A DNA stretch of 64,000 nt from Xanthocytophaga flava. Its GTDB lineage: Bacteria > Bacteroidota > Bacteroidia > Cytophagales > 172606-1. This document shows, one piece after another, positions 55,453 through 64,000 of this stretch. The translations under genes and the position numbers were made by a program. The stretch is taken from the NCBI GenBank assembly GCA_030068525.1, contig JASJOS010000011.1:186001-250000 (forward strand), read 5' to 3'. Position 1 is the stretch's first letter, and every line of letters starts with the position of its first letter. The notes below the pieces were generated by a model. The model made no database searches and was not told the origin of the DNA. It saw only the letters and a program-made list of their open reading frames with translations.

Positions 55453-56207
55453 ATTGTTTCCATACGTTTTTTCAGATTGTTCAGATAATGAGAGCCGGTT
55501 TGAAGCCGGCTTTCTGTTTTATCCCGCATGAGTACTACCAGTTTGCCTGCAAAATATCGTTGGATCTCCCGAACTTGCTTGTAATTGACAATGACTGAAC
55601 GGCTGATACGTATAAAATACTCCGGTAACTTTTCTTCCAGCATACTAATTGTCAGATCTGTGATATAGTGTTGAGAGCTTAATGTATATAAAAACACATA
55701 GCGGTCATCTGCCTGAAAATAGCTTACATCCTCCAGCGGAATCACCATAAACCGATCCCCACATTTTACTGTCAGCGAAAAGATCTCTTTTTTAGGAATA
55801 AACTGGGTTAGTAACTGATTGAGTTGAGAGATGGAATACTGGGGTGTACTTTTCAGATTCTTTATTTTTTCAACTGTTTTGGCCAGACGTTCTTCTTCAA
55901 TCGGTTTCAACAGATAATCTACCGAATTCTCTTCAAAAGCTTTAATGGCATACGCATCATACGCTGTTGCAAATACAACCATAGGGATATGAGTAAGCTT
56001 TTGAAGAAGCTCGAATCCATTCATTTCTGGCATTTCAATGTCAAGAAACACAATATCCGGTTTGTATTGCTCAATAAGTTGCAAAGCTGCATTTCCGCTT
56101 GACGCCTCTCCAACTACCTGGAAGAATGTATCATACTTTTGTAAAAGTCCTCTTAAACGTTGAATTGCCAGAGGCTCATCATCTACCAAAATGGTTCTGT
56201 AAATCAT
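55449..56207 (-). CDS. LytTR-type response regulator
   Basis: The 252-residue protein has a receiver domain (Asp9, Asp10, phospho-acceptor Asp56 in PDIVFLDIEMPE, Lys in YLLKPIEEE) and a LytTR DNA-binding domain (about 150-250; VSYFQADDRYVFLYTL, IRISRSVIVNYKQVREI). Its gene overlaps the sensor gene by 29 nt and its stop overlaps the stop of the convergent TrpF-like gene. It controls transcription in response to the adjacent kinase. Target genes may include the upstream operon members. Confidence 0.95.
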   Translation of the reverse strand: MIYRTILVDDEPLAIQRLRGLLQKYDTFFQVVGEASSGNAALQLIEQYKPDIVFLDIEMPEMNGFELLQKLTHIPMVVFATAYDAYAIKAFEENSVDYLLKPIEEERLAKTVEKIKNLKSTPQYSISQLNQLLTQFIPKKEIFSLTVKCGDRFMVIPLEDVSYFQADDRYVFLYTLSSQHYITDLTISMLEEKLPEYFIRISRSVIVNYKQVREIQRYFAGKLVVLMRDKTESRLQTGSHYLNNLKKRMETI

Positions 56208-57318
56208 AGGAATACTTGTTGTCGATAGAGTCAGATAGTATCTGTGTATTGATCCTTCCCAAATCGATATGAATAGCTACCTGTTTATCCGGATCATTGG
56301 TGATAACCAGATCTGTTTTTTCTTTGTAGAGGAGTTTTAGTTTGTCGTAGATAGATTGTAATCCATAGCCAAAACCAACATTGTTACTAAAGAGAGGACC
56401 ATTATCGTGAACAGACAGTATAAGCTGGTTATTTTCTGATTTCACTTTCAACAAAATGATACCCGGATTCGAGATTTTAGAGACTCCATGTTTGACTGCA
56501 TTTTCTACCAAAGGTTGAAGCAGAAAACGTGGGACGGGTTGTTTTAACAAGAAATTAATTTGAATGTCAATATGATAAGTCAATCGGTTGCCAAAACGAA
56601 CCTGTTCAATTTCCAGATATGTCCGTACAAGTTCGATTTCGTCGGATAAGGTATGAAATAATGTATTGGGAACGGTGGTACTATACCGAAAGAATCGGGA
56701 CAACAAGATCACCATTTTAATAGCCTTTTTAGGCTCATGCTCTATAAGAGTAACCAGTGAGTTGAGTGCATTATAGAGAAAATGTGGATTGATTTTGGCT
56801 TGCAAAGCATCCAGTTCTGCCTGAGTCTTTAGCTGTTCGAGTCTAAGTAGTTGAAGCTGCTGTTCTGTAATCCTTTGATTCCGGCCTTCATCGTATTTAA
56901 CAAAGGTATAGGTAAGCAGCCCTGACGAAACAATACCAGCTCCAAATAGCCAGCGCAATGAATTACCTGCAAAAGGTTCTGTCTGTAATGTTTCGAAGTG
57001 ATACACCAGACTATTAATTAGTTGAGTAATAGCAAAGATAACTATCCCAAGCACCATGTATCGGAGCCATTGTTTCCGGATCTGAAAGTCCACATGTTGA
57101 AAAAGCCTGATTACAATAACAGTGGCTATCGCTTCCAGACTATTCCCAAGAATAATCCACACATAACTCTGATCCTGTCCGGCTTTGGGTACTTCCTGCC
57201 ATAGTGTGGTAAAGCCCTTAATGAGAAAATAGATCAAAGCAGCAAATGCCATATCCATAGTCAGGGTAATAATTACCTGAAATAGAAAAAAGCGAAACTG
57301 CCTGAAACTATTTTTCAT
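56179..57318 (-). CDS. LytS-type sensor histidine kinase (PF06580)
   Basis: The 379-residue membrane kinase has four hydrophobic helices (to about 155). A coiled segment (RITEQQLQLLRLEQLKTQAELDALQAKINPHFLYNALNS) follows, with His in NPHFLYN as the phosphorylation site. The ATP-binding part has VENAVKHGVSK and VHDNGPLF and ends in a G-rich loop (NNVGFGYGLQSIYDKL). It is the partner of the overlapping regulator. It lies 14 bp downstream of the PIG-L gene. The ligand sensed is unknown. Confidence 0.93.
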   Translation of the reverse strand: MKNSFRQFRFFLFQVIITLTMDMAFAALIYFLIKGFTTLWQEVPKAGQDQSYVWIILGNSLEAIATVIVIRLFQHVDFQIRKQWLRYMVLGIVIFAITQLINSLVYHFETLQTEPFAGNSLRWLFGAGIVSSGLLTYTFVKYDEGRNQRITEQQLQLLRLEQLKTQAELDALQAKINPHFLYNALNSLVTLIEHEPKKAIKMVILLSRFFRYSTTVPNTLFHTLSDEIELVRTYLEIEQVRFGNRLTYHIDIQINFLLKQPVPRFLLQPLVENAVKHGVSKISNPGIILLKVKSENNQLILSVHDNGPLFSNNVGFGYGLQSIYDKLKLLYKEKTDLVITNDPDKQVAIHIDLGRINTQILSDSIDNKYSYDLQNHFGR

Positions 57319-57332
57319 CTGGAGTATATGCT

Positions 57333-58157
57333 TTATTTGAAGAGGTCTACCTGTATTTTGCTGCTTCCATTCCAGGGGCGTAAATAGGCTTTCCCTTTGC
57401 CTTGTCCAATCAGCAGAAAGATTTCATCCATGTCATCTGGTGTAAACTGCGACTTATGACAGGCATATGATGTGCGAGCTGTTTTCAGATCTATAGCCTC
57501 GTATGGAATCTGATACGTTAGGTATTTGGTCCGAGTGGTATGAAAAGATTGACTTAGCCATTTGCCTGTGAATGTTTTCATCGGTGGCATATTCTGCATG
57601 GCTTCTTTGGGAAAGGCTGTGTAAAGTAGTTGTTGTGACCCATTATTTGCACCAGTCTGAAAAACTTCCGTAACCACATCACTTACAATCCGATGGTCTG
57701 CATGCCCATACCCTCCATCAGGTCCCCAGGTAATCACAACATCTGGTTTTAGTTCTGTGAATAATTTGACAATGTGTTGGTGTAAAACTTGTAATGTCTC
57801 CAGAGAGTAAAATCCTCCATCCTGTAATCCAAAGAATACAGGTGGTTTAATCCCTAATTGTTGACAGGCACAAGTGGCTTCTGCACGACGAACTTTCCCC
57901 AGCGTATTACCTGCCGGAATCTTTGCATGAGGTGTTACCCCTTGCTGGCCATCTGTAGCAATAGCCAAATAAACCTTTGTGCCCTGACGTGCATAGCGAG
58001 CCAGAACAGGCGAAATTGCTACCTCATCATCCGGATGGGCAAAGATCGCCAAAATAGTTTTTGTAGCAGATGTCTGGGATGCAGGTGTTTGCGCCTGAGA
58101 TAGCAGACCGATAAAAATAGTTAACCCAAAGAGAAAAACGGTGTAAATAGTTTTCAT
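57333..58157 (-). CDS. Secreted PIG-L family deacetylase
   Basis: The 274-residue protein has a signal peptide (ending LLSQAQ) and a zinc deacetylase domain of the PIG-L/LmbE family: AIFAHPDDEVAISPVLARYA (His-Pro-Asp-Asp-Glu motif), TDGQQGV and GYGHADHRIVSDVV, whose histidines complete the zinc site. It removes N-acetyl groups from sugar-like compounds, here in the periplasm or outside. The gene overlaps the preceding membrane-protein gene by 4 nt and is followed by the LytS gene after 14 bp. The substrate is not known. Confidence 0.9.
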   Translation of the reverse strand: MKTIYTVFLFGLTIFIGLLSQAQTPASQTSATKTILAIFAHPDDEVAISPVLARYARQGTKVYLAIATDGQQGVTPHAKIPAGNTLGKVRRAEATCACQQLGIKPPVFFGLQDGGFYSLETLQVLHQHIVKLFTELKPDVVITWGPDGGYGHADHRIVSDVVTEVFQTGANNGSQQLLYTAFPKEAMQNMPPMKTFTGKWLSQSFHTTRTKYLTYQIPYEAIDLKTARTSYACHKSQFTPDDMDEIFLLIGQGKGKAYLRPWNGSSKIQVDLFK

Positions 58158-58771
58158 ACAGAAGGTGAAAGATTGGATTTAGGAGGATTGAATATTGACG
58201 TTTTGCTAAAGGCCCAACCGAGGTAGAGTAAAGGAATAGCCATGAGTATATCTGAAAAATGGGCTAGTAATTCAATGCGTAAAATACGGCTAATAGGGAA
58301 AGTCAGTATACCTACACAAAGTACTATACCCGTCCAGATTGGAATCGTCCGGGTTCTGATTAAGCTGATAGCCAGAAAAAACAGGTTGATGACAAACAAA
58401 GGACCAGGCCAGAAAAGCAATAGATTAGAGGCTACCGGATAGTGTGAAAAGCCTTCCAGATAGGTTTGGTGGGAGATAGAAAAGATAGAAGAATACACTC
58501 CCACAAAACCAAAGTTGATGCCTCCCACACAACTGTATATACTAACAACTATACCAATACGTGATACATAAGGCATTTTGTCCCTAAGCAAATAGTAAAG
58601 AACACACAGAGCTGGAATCCAGAATACCAATGCGATAACCAGGATCGTACCACCTGTTACACCGTATTCTTTACCCTCCCAGAAAAAGGTAGAAATCAGT
58701 AATAACACAGGAGCCAATAGGAGCGTCAGCCCTGCAAATTTGGAATCAAGAGAATGTGTTGCTGTTTTCAT
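58154..58771 (-). CDS. Polytopic membrane protein (unknown, DUF998-like)
   Basis: The 205-residue protein has about six hydrophobic segments (SKFAGLTLLLAPVLLLISTF, GGTILVIALVFWIPALCVLY, and on) and short polar loops. The pattern resembles DUF998-like or related small membrane proteins, but I cannot confirm a family. It is the first gene of a four-gene operon (this, PIG-L, LytS, LytR) and overlaps PIG-L by 4 nt. A role in export or sensing is inference from context. Confidence 0.6.
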   Translation of the reverse strand: MKTATHSLDSKFAGLTLLLAPVLLLISTFFWEGKEYGVTGGTILVIALVFWIPALCVLYYLLRDKMPYVSRIGIVVSIYSCVGGINFGFVGVYSSIFSISHQTYLEGFSHYPVASNLLLFWPGPLFVINLFFLAISLIRTRTIPIWTGIVLCVGILTFPISRILRIELLAHFSDILMAIPLLYLGWAFSKTSIFNPPKSNLSPSV

Positions 58772-58886
58772 AGACCTTTTGAGAATAAGTTATGTACAAA
58801 GCAACTATATCCTAACAGGTTAACCCACCAATTTCAGGTAAATGGCTATTTCAGTTGTATAGAATCTGAAAAATGGTGTATCAACC

Positions 58887-59639
58887 TTATTCAACACAAA
58901 TAACCTGTAGCCTTTGATCCTGATAGGGCTTTACCTTTTTCAGATCTGCATCTGTGATCAATGTATGGATTATGTCTAATCCCGCAAACTGAAGATATTT
59001 ATCCTGACCAAGCTTTGTTGCATCGCAGAGAAGATAAACCTGAGCAGAGTGAGATGCCATGGCCAGCGTAATAGAGGCTTCTTTTTCACTCAGTGCACTT
59101 AATCCGTTCTCTGGCGAAATACCATCTACTCCTATAAAAGCGCGGTTTGCCCGGTAACGTTTAATATGTTCTTCAGCTATACTTCCATGTATCGCTTGCC
59201 GTTCTACATCCAGTTCTCCTCCAATGAGATTGATAGAAACAGATGAACCATGTAGCTCATATACAACTGGCAAAGAGTTGGTTATCACCTTGATCTTCTT
59301 GTGTCGAATATACGGACAAAGCCTGAAGACTGTACTGCCACAATCTATAAAAATTATATCGCCTTCCTGAATGAATTGAGCAGCCACACGGCAGATCTTA
59401 TCTTTCTGCTCTGCATTTGTGGTTGTTTTATTACTGAATGTAACAGGGTTTTGAACCAGACTTAAACGCATAGCTCCACCATGTGTCCGATGCAGAAGTC
59501 CTTCAGCTGCCATCTGAATTAAATCTCTTCGGATGGTTATCTCAGAAATATTCAAAAGCTGAGCGAATTCTTTTACTTCTACTTCTTCTTTTTCTTCCAA
59601 TAACCTGAGAATAGTTTGTTTCCGATTTTGAAAACTCAT
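58887..59639 (-). CDS. DeoR family transcriptional regulator
   Basis: The 250-residue protein starts at ATG 59639 (MSFQNRKQTILRLLEEKEE). Its DeoR winged helix (about 1-58; VKEFAQLLNISEITIRRDL, LHRTHGGAMR) is joined to a sugar-phosphate-binding domain (about 75-245; GDIIFIDCGSTVFRLCPYI, NLIGGELDVERQAIHGS, FIGVDGISPENGLSALSEKEA). Family members repress sugar or nucleoside operons and release on a phosphosugar. It is divergent from nudK; an 18-bp palindrome in the shared promoter is the likely operator. Confidence 0.93.
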   Translation of the reverse strand: MSFQNRKQTILRLLEEKEEVEVKEFAQLLNISEITIRRDLIQMAAEGLLHRTHGGAMRLSLVQNPVTFSNKTTTNAEQKDKICRVAAQFIQEGDIIFIDCGSTVFRLCPYIRHKKIKVITNSLPVVYELHGSSVSINLIGGELDVERQAIHGSIAEEHIKRYRANRAFIGVDGISPENGLSALSEKEASITLAMASHSAQVYLLCDATKLGQDKYLQFAGLDIIHTLITDADLKKVKPYQDQRLQVICVE

Positions 59640-59650
59640 AGGAATGTAAG

Positions 59651-59668
59651 TATATTTGATCAAATATA
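59651..59668. promoter_or_regulatory. 18-bp palindrome and paired -7 boxes between deoR-type gene and nudK
   Basis: TATATTTGATCAAATATA is a perfect palindrome and holds an exact TAnnTTTG on each strand (59651-59658 plus, 59668-59661 minus). The ATGs lie 33 bp to the right (nudK) and 12 bp to the left (regulator). Right of it repeated ATCA half-sites (59669-59695) add to an operator-like picture. Confidence 0.65.
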
Positions 59669-59701
59669 ATCATAAAAAATCAAAATCAATCATATACTTC
59701 T

Positions 59702-60280
59702 ATGACACCAGCCATTCGAATCAATAATACCGAGATCTTATCCAACAACTGGTATACCTTAAAGAAGGTAAATTTTGAAATTCAGCAGAAAGATGGAAGC
59801 TGGCAGACACAATCCCGCGAAGCATATGATAGAGGAAATGGAGCTACCATACTGCTGTATAATAAAGAGCAACGGACAGTGATTCTGACAAAGCAGTTTC
59901 GTATGCCAACCTATATCAACGGTAATCCTACAGGTATGTTGATCGAAGCTTGTGCAGGACTGCTGGACAAAGATAATGCAGAAGATTGTATTCGTCGGGA
60001 AACAGAAGAAGAGACTGGATTTAAGGTAAAAGAGGTAAAAAAAGTTTTTGAAGCCTATATGTCACCTGGGTCTGTTACTGAAATCCTGCATTTTTTTGTG
60101 GCTGAATACAACAAAGATCAGAAAATAGGAGAGGGAGGAGGATTGCATGAAGAACAGGAGAATATAGAAGTGATGGAAATAGATTTTGAGAAAGCGTTAG
60201 CTATGATGGAATCCGGAGAGATTAGAGATGGGAAAACAATTATCTTATTGCAATATGTGAAATTACAAGGATTAATGTAA
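59702..60280 (+). CDS. nudK: GDP-mannose pyrophosphatase-type Nudix hydrolase (NudK)
   Basis: The 192-residue Nudix enzyme resembles E. coli NudK, which splits GDP-mannose to GMP and mannose-1-phosphate. Family features: early [40 protein letters not shown], the Nudix box [21 protein letters not shown], and [18 protein letters not shown] after it. All box Glu residues are present. It is divergent from a DeoR regulator across the shared palindromic promoter, which suggests control by a sugar signal. Confidence 0.88.
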   Translation: MTPAIRINNTEILSNNWYTLKKVNFEIQQKDGSWQTQSREAYDRGNGATILLYNKEQRTVILTKQFRMPTYINGNPTGMLIEACAGLLDKDNAEDCIRRETEEETGFKVKEVKKVFEAYMSPGSVTEILHFFVAEYNKDQKIGEGGGLHEEQENIEVMEIDFEKALAMMESGEIRDGKTIILLQYVKLQGLM

Positions 60281-60294
60281 TGCTTTTGAATTGA

Positions 60295-62208
60295 TTATGC
60301 AGCAGGCAGTGAAATAAAAAAACGACTACCCCGGTTGGGTTCACTTTCAACCCATATACTACCGTTGTTTTTTTCTGCAAACTCCTTACAAAGTAGTAAT
60401 CCTAATCCAGTACCAGCTTCATTGGCTGTACCATGAGTAGAAAAATGCGTTTTCATATCAAATAAACGACTTTTCTGTTCTTGGGTCATGCCTTTACCTG
60501 TATCCTGAACAGAAATAACTAACTGTGATTGTTGCATTTCTGCCTGAAGAGTCACTCTTCCGCCCTGAGGAGTAAATTTTATCGCATTGGAAATCAGATT
60601 GCGTAGTATCAACGCTACCATATTACGATCTGCAAAAACAGTGGCTCCAGGAACAATAAGATTTGTGATCGTAATATTTTTTTCCTGGGCTGCACTCTGA
60701 AATGAGTTGATCTGTTCACAGGCAACTTCCCATACAAGAATAGGTTCTGATTGCGTTATAATTCCCTCCATCTGGCTTCTGGCCCATTGCAGAATATTGG
60801 CCAAGAGATCAGAGGTTGTGTGCACTTTTTTACGTAGCTCAGGAAGAATGATAGCTAGTTCTTCGCTGGAAAGACTGCCTTCTTCCAATAAAAGGAGTGT
60901 CGCTTCCATCGAGTTAAGTGGACTACGGATGTCATGTGACACAATCGAAAATAATTTATCCTTGGTAGCATTTAATGTCAGGAGTTGCTCTTTTTGATTG
61001 GCTATCTCGTTTGTCTTTTCTGTTAATAGGGTATTATTGCGTTGCTGGTGTCTGAAATTTAAATAAAATAATCCTGCAATAATGGTAATGAGAATGCTAC
61101 CAATAATAGAGGCATTTCGTTCAAATGTTTTCTGCTCCAGTTCCTGATTCTGCAATAGCTTTTCCTTATTCAGTAATGCAATGGCCCTTTGCTGATTTTC
61201 GAGGTCATACTTGGTCTGGGTATTATTCAGAATACGGGTTTTCTCTGTGTTGTAGATCTGTTCCTTTGCATTCTCCCCGATGCGTTGATACATCAGTGCT
61301 TTCTCAAAATTTCTCGTTCTTTCATAGAGAGTAGAAAGCAGAAAGGCACAGCCTCTGATCAGATTATTGTCTTTTATTTCCCGTGCAATGTCCATGGCTG
61401 TCAATGCATGCCGCATACTTTGTGGAAGATCTCCCTGATCACGAAATGTAAGAGCCAGTGCTTTGTGTACAGAGGCCTGATTAAGCCGTTGATTGTATTG
61501 ATGACTATGGGCTAATGCCTGAGAGAAAATCTGTATAGCCTGTGTATATTGCTTTTTGGCATAATACGTATAGCCCATATTCTCAAGCAAAAAGGTATGT
61601 GTCCACTGATTATTGCTACCATCACTCCCTTGAATAGCTCGTTTCAGGAGAGTTAACGCAGTATCCGGGCGATGATAGTATTGATTGTAAATAACGCCTA
61701 TATTACCCAGTTGCTGAGCAATTTCTGATTTAAAGTTGGACTCAACTGCCAGAGCATAGGCCTTTTGGTAGTATTTTAACGCCTGATTTATCTGTTGTTG
61801 TTGTTCGTAAATTTTGGCAATGCCACTATAACTGACTGATAAGCCTCTTTTGTCATTGACTGTTTCAAACAAAGGAATGCTTTTCAGATACGAATCCAGC
61901 GCTTTGATCTCATTGCCTTGCCAGGAATGAATATAACCCAGTGCATGATAGGCACGGGCAATTCCTTTTGTATATTTTTTTTGCTGAGCTAACCGTAGTG
62001 CATCCGTAGCCAGCATATAGGCTGTATCTGTTTTGGCATAATTTATCTGATAAGCCAATTCAATTCTATAAATAATTGCCAGTGTATCTGTTAATGCAGG
62101 ATTTCGTAACAAATGTTTGAGACTATCAATAGCAGCCGATTGACCATAGCACTGGAACAGCCATGACGAACACCAAAATATAACATGGATGACCCATCTC
62201 CGCTTCAT
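60295..62208 (-). CDS. TPR-containing sensor histidine kinase
   Basis: The 637-residue protein has a signal peptide (ending CYGQ) and six or so TPR units in a periplasmic domain (about 50-320; ARAYHALGYIHSWQGNEIKALD, IGVIYNQYYHRPDTALTLLKR). A membrane helix follows (ASIIGSILITIIAGLFYLNF), then a coiled linker, HisKA (SIVSHDIRSPLNSME, phosphorylation His) and HATPase (ILRNLISNAIKFTP, VQDTGKGMTQEQ, EAGTGLGLLLCKEFA). There is no partner regulator nearby and no receiver domain. Such orphan TPR kinases are common in Bacteroidota. It is convergent with nudK, with 14 bp between stops. Confidence 0.93.
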   Translation of the reverse strand: MKRRWVIHVIFWCSSWLFQCYGQSAAIDSLKHLLRNPALTDTLAIIYRIELAYQINYAKTDTAYMLATDALRLAQQKKYTKGIARAYHALGYIHSWQGNEIKALDSYLKSIPLFETVNDKRGLSVSYSGIAKIYEQQQQINQALKYYQKAYALAVESNFKSEIAQQLGNIGVIYNQYYHRPDTALTLLKRAIQGSDGSNNQWTHTFLLENMGYTYYAKKQYTQAIQIFSQALAHSHQYNQRLNQASVHKALALTFRDQGDLPQSMRHALTAMDIAREIKDNNLIRGCAFLLSTLYERTRNFEKALMYQRIGENAKEQIYNTEKTRILNNTQTKYDLENQQRAIALLNKEKLLQNQELEQKTFERNASIIGSILITIIAGLFYLNFRHQQRNNTLLTEKTNEIANQKEQLLTLNATKDKLFSIVSHDIRSPLNSMEATLLLLEEGSLSSEELAIILPELRKKVHTTSDLLANILQWARSQMEGIITQSEPILVWEVACEQINSFQSAAQEKNITITNLIVPGATVFADRNMVALILRNLISNAIKFTPQGGRVTLQAEMQQSQLVISVQDTGKGMTQEQKSRLFDMKTHFSTHGTANEAGTGLGLLLCKEFAEKNNGSIWVESEPNRGSRFFISLPAA

Positions 62209-62618
62209 GTATTTCGTCTGGTATGCATGGAAAAAATTTTAGTTTCTGGATTGCCTATAGTACTACCAGCAGAGACTGATAGCTTAAACTTCTTTACTAG
62301 TTATCTATCTTTGCATATCGTTCACGACAAGAAAACCTGCCGACAATAGCTTTATACACTCTACAAAGTACACCTATTCCAATTGCTAGAAAAGTGTAAA
62401 ACTCGCGCAAAACTTAGTTGATTAGTTAAACCAAAAAAAGCGGAGTTCCTTTTCGTCTATACGAACATTTTTGTTTACAAGTTGCTTCAGTAGGTATTCT
62501 GTATGTTGTATTTAAATGCAAAATGCCTCATATAGAGGCACTTTATGAAAAATAATTGTGAAATTTAAAGATAACCAATACGGAATATAATGCTTTAAGA
62601 ATAGTATCAGAAGTCTTA
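62209..62618. other. Intergenic region, kinase to MoxR ATPase
   Basis: No gene is supported in this 410-bp gap between two minus-strand genes. It holds the MoxR-side hairpin at 62524-62540 and, on the plus strand, an exact TATCTTTG (62306-62313) with no gene after it. Confidence 0.4.
62524..62540 (-). terminator. Short terminator-like hairpin after the MoxR gene
   Basis: TGCCTC (62524-62529) pairs with GAGGCA (62535-62540) around ATATA; on the minus strand TTTT follows. It lies 79 nt beyond the MoxR stop. Confidence 0.55.
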
Positions 62619-63698
62619 TTAAAGAGTGATTTCCTTACATGCCCTATAGAGGTCTTTATAGTCTTCCCGTGTCTTCAAAACAGTTTCCAGATACTCATTC
62701 CATACTACTTTATCCTGTACGGGATCTTTAACTACTGCACCTACCAGACCCGCTGCCAGATCTTCTGCATTGAGTGTGCCATCTCCAAAATGTGCTGCCA
62801 GGGCAAGTCCGCTGTTTACAACAGAAATCGCTTCAGCAGTACTCATAGTGCCTGTTGGAGTTTTTATTTTTGTTTTGCCATCTTGTGTAACTCCAGCCCG
62901 AAGCTCACGGAAAACAGTTACTACCCGTTTGATTTCTTTCAGGGATGGTGCCTCTGCCGGCAATTCAAGCGTTTTGGAAAGGCTGGATACACGTCTTTGT
63001 ACAATGTCAATTTCCTCATCCATATTACCTGGCACAGGCAGGATTACTGTATTGAAACGTCGTTTTAAGGCTCCGGATAGTTCATTGACACCTTTGTCAC
63101 GATTGTTTGCCGTAGCAATGACATTGAATCCTTTGATAGCCTGAACCTCTGTATTTAACTCAGGGACAGGCATTGTTTTCTCTGACAGAATAGTAATTAA
63201 TGTGTCCTGTACATCGGCTGTGATACGGGTTAATTCTTCAATCCTGGCAATCTTTCCTTCTTTCATCGCCATCATCATAGGTGTTACCACCAATGCATTC
63301 TCAGATGGACCTTCTGCCAGCAATTTAGCATAGTTCCATCCATAACGAATGGCTTCTTCACCAGTGCCTGCTGTTCCCTGAATCAGTAATGTAGAGTTTC
63401 CGGATATAGCAGCAGATAAGTGTTCTGATACCCATGATTTGGCTGTTCCGGGTAAGCCATATAGCAATAAAGCACGATCTGTAGTAAGTGTAGCAACCGC
63501 AATTTCCATCAGACGGCGGGAACCAATATACTTAGGCGAAATCTCGAAGCCGTTTTTTAATTTGCCACCCACTAGGTATGTTACCACAGAAGCAGGCGAT
63601 AAATACCAGTTAGGAGGAAGTGTGCCTTTATCTTGTTTTTTTAATTCGGCGAGTTCTTCAGCAAATTGCTGCTCGGCATGCTGGCGAAGTACTGACAT
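62619..63698 (-). CDS. MoxR-type AAA+ ATPase
   Basis: The 359-residue ATPase has Walker A YGLPGTAKSW (about 97-106), a Walker B region ARIEELTRI with the family's IEEL in place of a D-E pair, sensor I NVIATANNRD and the arginine-finger area ALKRRFN. The later DPVQDKVVWNEYLE end resembles MoxR proteins that act with von Willebrand-domain partners in metal insertion or protein maturation. No VWA gene is in the window, but the leftward gene could be outside; the downstream neighbour is a kinase. The upstream gene (partial PBP) ends 62 bp before its start. Substrate unknown. Confidence 0.9.
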   Translation of the reverse strand: MSVLRQHAEQQFAEELAELKKQDKGTLPPNWYLSPASVVTYLVGGKLKNGFEISPKYIGSRRLMEIAVATLTTDRALLLYGLPGTAKSWVSEHLSAAISGNSTLLIQGTAGTGEEAIRYGWNYAKLLAEGPSENALVVTPMMMAMKEGKIARIEELTRITADVQDTLITILSEKTMPVPELNTEVQAIKGFNVIATANNRDKGVNELSGALKRRFNTVILPVPGNMDEEIDIVQRRVSSLSKTLELPAEAPSLKEIKRVVTVFRELRAGVTQDGKTKIKTPTGTMSTAEAISVVNSGLALAAHFGDGTLNAEDLAAGLVGAVVKDPVQDKVVWNEYLETVLKTREDYKDLYRACKEITL

Positions 63699-63760
63699 AA
63701 TAATAGATTGAGTTAGAATGATACAGACTATAAATCAGATAAACGTATACAGTGTGAATT

Positions 63761-64000
63761 TTACCGGAGAGATGGATCAAGCAACGAATCCGGTGTCGCA
63801 GTATTGACAGGATACTGGGTTGAGTCGACCTGATGCAGGGCTTCCGTATATTTCTGACAATCCAGTTCCGTATTTAATACTCTGGGTTTGGTAAATGGTT
63901 TTTTCTGAAGTCCTACAGATGGATCTGAAAACGCTTTTTCCATAAAGGTTGCAAAGATAGGTAAGGCTGTCTTGGAACCCGCTCCGCTACCATCTCTGAA
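63761..64000 (-). CDS. C-terminus of a second class A penicillin-binding protein (5' end beyond the window)
   Basis: The frame is open from the right edge to the stop at 63761 (79 residues visible). GSGAGSKTALPIFATFMEKAF SDPSVGL aligns well with GEGSKTALPVYGRYMEKVYSDKSLGI of the PBP1A at 47150, and the following FTKPRVLN / LDCQKY matches FPKPKVPI / YHCVTI there. It should be the end of a transpeptidase domain of a PBP1A paralogue. The ATG at 63943 is internal. It precedes the MoxR ATPase by 62 bp on the same strand. Confidence 0.85.
   Translation of the reverse strand, partial: FRDGSGAGSKTALPIFATFMEKAFSDPSVGLQKKPFTKPRVLNTELDCQKYTEALHQVDSTQYPVNTATPDSLLDPSLR

Noticed and set aside
62306-62313. 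Exact -7 box TATCTTTG on the plus strand
   Set aside because: No plus-strand gene lies after it and no -33 element is visible; an 8-bp degenerate motif is expected by chance in AT-rich DNA.
1-64000. CRISPR arrays, tRNA/rRNA genes, insertion sequences, prophage or integrase genes
   Set aside because: I looked for regular short direct repeats, cloverleaf-like T-arm sequences, DDE transposase motifs and integrase motifs in the gaps and found none.

Overview
The window is chromosomal DNA of a Bacteroidota bacterium, most likely order Cytophagales. The evidence is a SusC/SusD outer-membrane pair, the gliding lipoprotein GldD, BatD, LytTR regulators, many LytS-type or TPR kinases, planctomycete-style cytochrome c proteins, and promoters that fit the Bacteroidota -7 box TAnnTTTG. 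Base composition is even and AT-leaning. I see no phage, transposase, integrase, CRISPR array, tRNA or rRNA, so this looks like a core or semi-core chromosomal segment.

Layout. 1-1597: 3'-truncated heparinase II/III-type lyase (minus). 1598-9151: a highly structured leader, then SusC, SusD and a lipoprotein copper amine oxidase on the plus strand, probably one operon for an amine-containing nutrient. 9222-20363: pdhA, recF, two glycosyltransferases, a 1027-residue dehydrogenase/HEAT/cytochrome c protein, hemE and an HGSNAT-like acyltransferase. 20435-33893: two small unknown genes, a fatty acid desaturase, a seven-repeat propeller lipoprotein, a secreted esterase, a membrane LytTR regulator, a DUF2306-like membrane protein, an M61 peptidase, a coiled-coil secreted protein, a Nudix gene broken by an amber codon, an ABC exporter and two unknown envelope proteins. 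34022-41048: cytidine deaminase, a saccharopine dehydrogenase-like enzyme, and a DUF1501 plus DUF1549/DUF1553 cytochrome pair. 41438-49513: BatD, GldD, corrinoid adenosyltransferase, MscS channel, IMP dehydrogenase and a class A penicillin-binding protein. 49514-53675: a subtilase and an aminopeptidase P, divergently transcribed, each followed by a hairpin and by a copy of a structured repeat. 53676-64000: nitrilase plus a TrpF-like unknown protein, a four-gene LytSR/PIG-L operon, a DeoR regulator divergent from nudK across an 18-bp palindrome, a TPR histidine kinase, a MoxR ATPase, and the C-terminus of a second class A PBP.

The most interesting non-coding signals are (i) two copies of a roughly 130-bp structured repeat (49897-50026 and 53355-53486), with a 60-nt constant block matching at 54 of 60 positions and an adjoining stem whose two arms differ completely between copies yet still pair; (ii) four dispersed 3'-end hairpins sharing a core of the form CTAYRC..CTTYTSAAAAG..TA with different, compensating outer stems; (iii) the SusC leader with several consecutive hairpins; and (iv) an 18-bp palindrome that is at once two opposed -7 boxes. 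Database comparison was not possible; all family calls rest on motifs I could read.
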